Source: Oscillospiraceae bacterium (GTDB lineage Bacteria > Bacillota_A > Clostridia > Oscillospirales > Oscillospiraceae). From it: DNA of 8,472 nucleotides. A program made the position numbers and the translations under genes. Positions 6,392 to 8,472 of this stretch are shown here, one piece after another (within the stretch, counting starts at the first letter, position 1; the number at the start of each line of letters is the position of its first letter). Location of the stretch: positions 1 to 8,472 of the forward strand of contig JAFQLA010000062.1 in assembly GCA_017396725.1 (NCBI GenBank), written 5' to 3'. Under the pieces are notes generated by a model, which worked only from the letters and a program-made list of their open reading frames with translations, searched no databases and was not told where the DNA came from.

Positions 6392-6661
6392 ATGACCTAC
6401 GATACTCTTCCTCACCACCTCACGCTGGAGGGGCGCGAAAAGCTGAAGGTTTCCGGCGTGGAGCATGTGGAGCGCTTTGACGAAAACGAGATCCTGCTCT
6501 CTACCGTTCAGGGCGAACTCACTATTACCGGTGAAAATCTGCATATCGACGCGCTCAGCCTCGATGGCGGCGAGATGGCCGTCAGCGGCACGGTGACCTC
6601 CCTCGTTTATGAAGATCCCGTTGCCCACGGCCGCGGCTTCTTTGGCCGTCTTTTCTCCTGA
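6392..6661 (+). CDS. yabP: Sporulation protein YabP
   Basis: YabP belongs to the YabP/YqfC family of mother-cell sporulation proteins. The B. subtilis members are made under sigma-E; the biochemical role is not settled, but the gene pairs with yabQ, which is needed for spore cortex. The 89-residue protein has the family form: HHLTLEGREKLKVSGV at 8-23, an ERFDENEILLST strand pair, then a run of beta-type segments (GELTITGENLHI, GEMAVSGTVTSLVYED). It ends in a short basic-hydrophobic tail, GFFGRLFS. No signal peptide is visible. The ATG at 6392 directly follows the T tract of the preceding hairpin, and GGGAGG six bases upstream sets the start. The next gene begins one base after the stop codon, suggesting coupled translation with yabQ. 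Confidence 0.93.
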   Translation: MTYDTLPHHLTLEGREKLKVSGVEHVERFDENEILLSTVQGELTITGENLHIDALSLDGGEMAVSGTVTSLVYEDPVAHGRGFFGRLFS

Positions 6662-6662
6662 G

Positions 6663-7163
6663 ATGGCCATTCCCATCGGCGCCCAGCTGGCAGCTTTTCT
6701 GCTGGCTTTCGCCGCAGGCGCGGCTTTCGCCCTTCTCTATGATCTTTTTGCCGCTTTGCGCCGCCGTCTTTCTTCCCGCGGGGCGACCCTTGTGCTGGAC
6801 GGCGCATACTGCCTTTGCGCCGCCGCTGCTCTTTTCCTTTTTGTGCTTCGGCTGGGTGACGGGCGGCCGCGGCTCTATCTCCTTGCCGCCATCGCATTGG
6901 GCGCGGCAGCATACTGGGCGCTGCCTGCGGCATTTTTTCGTCCCGTCTGGAACTTCTGGCTGGAATGCATCCTGCTGAGTCTCGTCTTTCTGGATGCTCC
7001 ACGGAAATTTTTCCTTACAGCGGCAGGAAAAGTATGGAAAATCTGCAAAAAGCTCTTTTATTTCACCACCAAATACGCTATAATGTTATTCTGTAAACCA
7101 TGGAACACAAAGGAGATTCGGCAATGGCGGAGAAAAAAGCCACCACAAAGAAAAAAGGTGTAA
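6663..7163 (+). CDS. yabQ: Spore cortex biosynthesis protein YabQ
   Basis: YabQ is a polytopic mother-cell membrane protein required for spore cortex formation in B. subtilis. This 166-residue version has about four hydrophobic helices: near 6-30 with the family's LLYDLFAALRR end (D27), 42-64 with a conserved Asp at 46, about 70-92, and about 97-113. It then has a basic cytoplasmic tail. The start is the ATG at 6663, one base after the yabP stop. No independent ribosome-binding site is evident, so translation is probably coupled to yabP. An in-frame ATG at 6609 would lie inside yabP and is less likely. The last ~28 codons also hold the divIC TATAAT box and ribosome-binding site, and the final 40 bases overlap divIC, so the basic tail may be shaped by the second use of the DNA. 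Confidence 0.88.
   Translation: MAIPIGAQLAAFLLAFAAGAAFALLYDLFAALRRRLSSRGATLVLDGAYCLCAAAALFLFVLRLGDGRPRLYLLAAIALGAAAYWALPAAFFRPVWNFWLECILLSLVFLDAPRKFFLTAAGKVWKICKKLFYFTTKYAIMLFCKPWNTKEIRQWRRKKPPQRKKV
7056..7084 (+). promoter_or_regulatory. Sigma-A-like promoter for divIC inside yabQ
   Basis: A perfect TATAAT (7079-7084) lies 39 bases before the divIC start. Seventeen bases upstream is TTTTAT (7056-7061), a weak -35 box with three of six consensus positions. Transcription would start near 7091. It would give divIC expression during growth, independent of the sporulation pair upstream. Confidence 0.65.
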
Positions 7164-7426
7164 AGTCCAGCCTCGTCACCAAGGTCATCATCCTTGCTGC
7201 ACTGGTCTTTGTCGGCGTGCAGGTCTATCTGCTCCACGGCCGCATCAGCGAAGCCAAGGCAGAAGAAGCCGCCCTCGCCGCGCAGATCTCTCTGCAGCAG
7301 CAGGAAAACGATTCCCTGCGCCGCCAGCTGGAAAGTGCCAATGACCCCAATCTCATTGAAGAGATCGCACGGGACGATGGCATGGTCAAGCCCGGCGAAA
7401 AAGTTTTTTACGATGTCAGCAACTGA
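7124..7426 (+). CDS. divIC: Septum formation initiator DivIC/FtsB family
   Basis: DivIC works with FtsL and DivIB in the division complex that activates septal wall synthesis. The 100-residue protein has a short lysine-rich cytoplasmic N-terminus (1-16), one membrane helix at about 17-38, a coiled coil at about 40-72 (EEAALAAQISLQQQENDSLR), and the conserved C-terminal module with IEEIARDDGMVKPGEKVF. This is single-pass type II topology with the coiled coil outside. FtsL has a similar size, but the C-terminal motif and the position after yabQ, as in B. subtilis, favour DivIC. The ATG at 7124 is preferred over one at 7100 because AAGGAG (7110-7115) is eight bases upstream of 7124 and lies inside the longer frame. 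The gene overlaps the yabQ end by 40 bases and is followed by a strong terminator. Confidence 0.93.
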   Translation: MAEKKATTKKKGVKSSLVTKVIILAALVFVGVQVYLLHGRISEAKAEEAALAAQISLQQQENDSLRRQLESANDPNLIEEIARDDGMVKPGEKVFYDVSN

Positions 7427-7437
7427 AATACGAGCCA

Positions 7438-7467
7438 CGGCGCGGAGGTTCTCCGCGCCGCTTTTTT
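7438..7467 (+). terminator. Strong intrinsic terminator after divIC
   Basis: CGGCGCGGAG (7438-7447) pairs over 10 bp with CTCCGCGCCG (7451-7460) around GTT, followed by C and six T residues (7462-7467). The structure starts 11 bases after the divIC stop and closes the yab block. Confidence 0.94.
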
Positions 7468-7574
7468 GTGCAAAAAAGCGTTTTTTTGCCAAATGCCGTC
7501 TCTTCCCATTCCGCGTTCTGCCTCTTTCCTCCGGATACAATTCCGTTGTTTTTTGTGAAAAACCGCGCTTTTTG
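7462..7574. repeat. Pair of related T/A palindromic segments
   Basis: Segments 7462-7488 and 7549-7574 share TTTTTTGTG, then AAAA, then GCG and a closing T run with G. The first copy follows the divIC terminator stem directly and can fold two ways: CTTTTTTG (7461-7468) with CAAAAAAG (7471-7478), or GCAAAAAA (7470-7477) with TTTTTTGC (7482-7489). The second copy can form GTTTTT/AAAAAC less neatly. The similarity may reflect an old duplication or merely T/A-rich composition. Confidence 0.35.
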
Positions 7575-7620
7575 TTACTTTTCCCGCAGCTTTCCCGATT
7601 CTTTCAAACAGCACCGTGTT

Positions 7621-7646
7621 AAAGGATTTTGTGCAAATAGTCGAAT
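7621..7646 (+). promoter_or_regulatory. Candidate sigma-H promoter of hpf
   Basis: AAAGGATTT (7621-7629) fits the B. subtilis sigma-H -35 pattern RNAGGAWWW at every position. GTCGAAT (7640-7646) fits the -10 core RNNGAAT at every position. Thirteen bases separate AGGATTT from GAAT, within the usual range. The start would be near 7653. In B. subtilis the hpf homologue yvyD is transcribed by sigma-B and sigma-H, which supports the reading. A 12-bp palindrome overlaps the -10 part. Confidence 0.55.
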
Positions 7647-7651
7647 TCGAC
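7640..7651. promoter_or_regulatory. Perfect 12-bp palindrome in the hpf upstream region
   Basis: GTCGAATTCGAC is self-complementary over all 12 bases. It overlaps the proposed sigma-H -10 element and lies 33 bases before the TATAAT box of the downstream promoter, so a dimeric regulator bound here could affect both. I do not recognise it as the site of a known regulator. Confidence 0.35.
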
Positions 7652-7680
7652 GGTTTCCACTTCCCTTTTTCTTGGATACA

Positions 7681-7689
7681 TGGTATAAT
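7681..7689 (+). promoter_or_regulatory. Extended -10 promoter of hpf
   Basis: TGGTATAAT is a perfect extended -10 element (TGnTATAAT), 71 bases before the hpf start codon. The -35 region 17 bases upstream, TTCCCT, is poor, which extended -10 promoters tolerate. Transcription would start near 7696, giving a leader of about 65 bases. Confidence 0.7.
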
Positions 7690-7760
7690 TCTCCCAAGAA
7701 GAGGAGCAATCCCGCCCCTCTCATCACCCCCGAGGTCGGGACCGCGAAAGGAGCAAGCAT

Positions 7761-8300
7761 ATGAAGTTCACATTTACCTGTAAGAAAGTTGCCCTGAATG
7801 ATTCCATCAAGGAATATGCCGAAAAGAAATTCTCCAAGCTGGATCGGTATTTCCGGGAGGAGGCAACCGCACTTGTGACCTTCGCCGTGGAAAAGAATCA
7901 TCGCCGTGTCGTTGAAGTAACCATCCGTGGCGGTGACATGCTGTTTCGTGCCCAGGAAGAAGCTCCCGATGGCGATATGCGCGGTGCAATCGATGTAGCT
8001 CAGAGCTATATCGACCGTCAGATCCGCAAGAACAAGACCCGCCTTTCCAAGCGGCTGCGCACCGAAGGCGCTGTCGTGGCAGACGATGTATTCGAAGTAA
8101 CGGAAGAAACCGAATTCGATATCGTCCGCACCAAGCGCTTTGCCGTCAAACCCATGACGAGTGAGGAAGCTATCCTGCAAATGAACCTGCTGGATCACAA
8201 TTTCTTCGTATTCCGCAATGAAGACACCAATGCCATCTCTGTTGTTTATAAGCGCAAGAGCGGCGGCTATGGTCTCATCGAAACTGAGGAATACGCTTAA
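7761..8300 (+). CDS. hpf: Long-form ribosome hibernation promoting factor (HPF)
   Basis: Long HPF binds the 30S subunit at the mRNA/tRNA channel and pairs 70S ribosomes into inactive 100S dimers during slow growth or starvation. The 179-residue protein has both parts. The N-terminal HPF/YfiA domain (about 1-100) includes YAEKKFSKLDRYF and the basic segment around RQIRKNKTRLSKRLR. An acidic linker follows (about 105-122). The C-terminal dimerisation domain begins IVRTKRFAVKPMTSEEAI and runs through QMNLLDHNFFVFRN to VVYKRKSGGYGLIE, a signature of the long form. The ribosome-binding site AAAGGAG (7747-7753) lies seven bases from the ATG. The gene appears to be its own unit with two candidate promoters, and a modest hairpin lies downstream. 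It is unlikely to be the short gamma-proteobacterial form because the C-terminal domain is complete. Confidence 0.97.
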   Translation: MKFTFTCKKVALNDSIKEYAEKKFSKLDRYFREEATALVTFAVEKNHRRVVEVTIRGGDMLFRAQEEAPDGDMRGAIDVAQSYIDRQIRKNKTRLSKRLRTEGAVVADDVFEVTEETEFDIVRTKRFAVKPMTSEEAILQMNLLDHNFFVFRNEDTNAISVVYKRKSGGYGLIETEEYA

Positions 8301-8472
8301 TAGATGAAATATATGAGGGGTGCCTTTAGGCGGCGTTCCATAGGGATTTATCCGGTTTTGCCCGGATCTTTTCCCCCGCAGGTATCCCATTCGTCCTTGA
8401 AAGACACAAAGTATTCCTGCGTCCTCATGGAACACCTGCAAGAAAAAATCTCTCGCGCAAAACTGCATAGCA
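8301..8472. other. Region downstream of hpf, no supported gene
   Basis: I see no gene I can support in these 172 bases. A + frame is open from the ATG at 8304 to the window edge, but it has a poorly placed ribosome-binding site, an odd residue make-up and no family signal. The segment contains the candidate hpf terminator (8350-8372). GGGAT (8343-8347) and ATCCC (8384-8388) could enclose that hairpin, making a larger two-tier fold. Confidence 0.4.
8350..8372 (+). terminator. Possible weak terminator downstream of hpf
   Basis: ATCCGG (8350-8355) pairs with CCGGAT (8362-8367) over a six-base loop, TTTTGC, and is followed by CTTTT (8368-8372). It lies 50 bases after the hpf stop. The stem is short and the T run is only four bases, so termination may be partial. 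Confidence 0.5.

Larger units (their letters stand above)
7427..7760. other. Intergenic region between divIC and hpf
   Basis: This 334-base stretch holds the divIC terminator, two related T/A-rich palindromic segments (7461-7489 and 7549-7574), a pyrimidine-rich stretch (about 7490-7620) in which I see nothing, the candidate sigma-H and sigma-A promoters of hpf, and the hpf leader. The leader contains a possible small stem, AGAGG/CCTCT (7700-7704 and 7717-7721), and the short inverted repeat CCCGA/TCGGG (7729-7740). No open frame here has coding character. Its low codon-like structure and T-richness contrast sharply with the GC-rich genes on both sides. Confidence 0.7.

Noticed and set aside
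7575..8468. Minus-strand open frame opposite hpf (297 codons)
   Set aside because: It spans the hpf promoters, the hpf gene and the downstream intergenic region, has no domain and contradicts the strong HPF assignment.
8304..8472. Open + frame from ATG 8304 to the window end as a new gene
   Set aside because: GAGGA is 13 bases away, too far for a good start. Two internal hairpins lie in it, residue content is unlike the neighbours, and it does not look like SecA, a common gene after hpf in Firmicutes. It cannot be excluded without more sequence.
1..8472. Mobile element, phage, CRISPR or defence system
   Set aside because: No transposase, integrase, terminal inverted repeats, spaced repeat array or defence domain was found. 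All confident genes are conserved housekeeping or sporulation genes in a familiar order.

Overview
The window looks like a chromosomal core region of a GC-rich, endospore-forming member of the Clostridia, probably an Oscillospiraceae/Ruminococcaceae-type gut Firmicute. The evidence is the strong Shine-Dalgarno sites (AAAGGAG, AGGAGG), the Bacillus/Clostridium-type gene order, and the sporulation genes yabP and yabQ. The taxonomic call is an inference from gene content, order and codon use. Every confident gene is on the + strand. I see no mobile element, CRISPR array, tRNA or rRNA. No wholly new multi-gene system is visible. The most interesting material is in the control DNA between genes.

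Layout. Positions 1-147 are a leader holding an imperfect 51-bp-spaced direct repeat. Next comes a tightly packed run: dtd (D-aminoacyl-tRNA deacylase), a glyoxalase II-like metallo-beta-lactamase-fold hydrolase, hemZ (radical SAM) and a small coiled-coil/zinc-ribbon protein. After it comes a block equivalent to the Bacillus subtilis yabM-yabN-yabO-yabP-yabQ-divIC neighbourhood: a 14-helix SpoVB-like flippase, mazG, hup (HU) with a strong terminator, rqcP, yabP, yabQ and divIC, followed by another strong terminator. A 334-bp intergenic region then carries two candidate promoters for hpf, the long ribosome hibernation factor. The last 172 bases hold no gene I can support.

How it works together. 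Several genes act in translation quality or the state of the ribosome (dtd, rqcP, hpf). Others act in nucleotide-pool cleaning (mazG), nucleoid structure (hup), division (divIC) and spore envelope formation (the flippase possibly, yabP, yabQ). The layout suggests that two programmes are interleaved on one strand. Growth genes (hup, rqcP, divIC) have terminators and a perfect TATAAT hexamer before divIC. The sporulation pair yabP-yabQ sits between them behind a hairpin. That hairpin looks like the rqcP terminator and also covers the yabP ribosome-binding site. A candidate sigma-E promoter would start transcription inside the hairpin loop, giving an mRNA in which the site is free. The hpf gene is preceded by a sequence closely matching a sigma-H promoter and, downstream of it, an extended -10 sigma-A-like promoter. 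These promoter and switch readings are inferences from sequence patterns.
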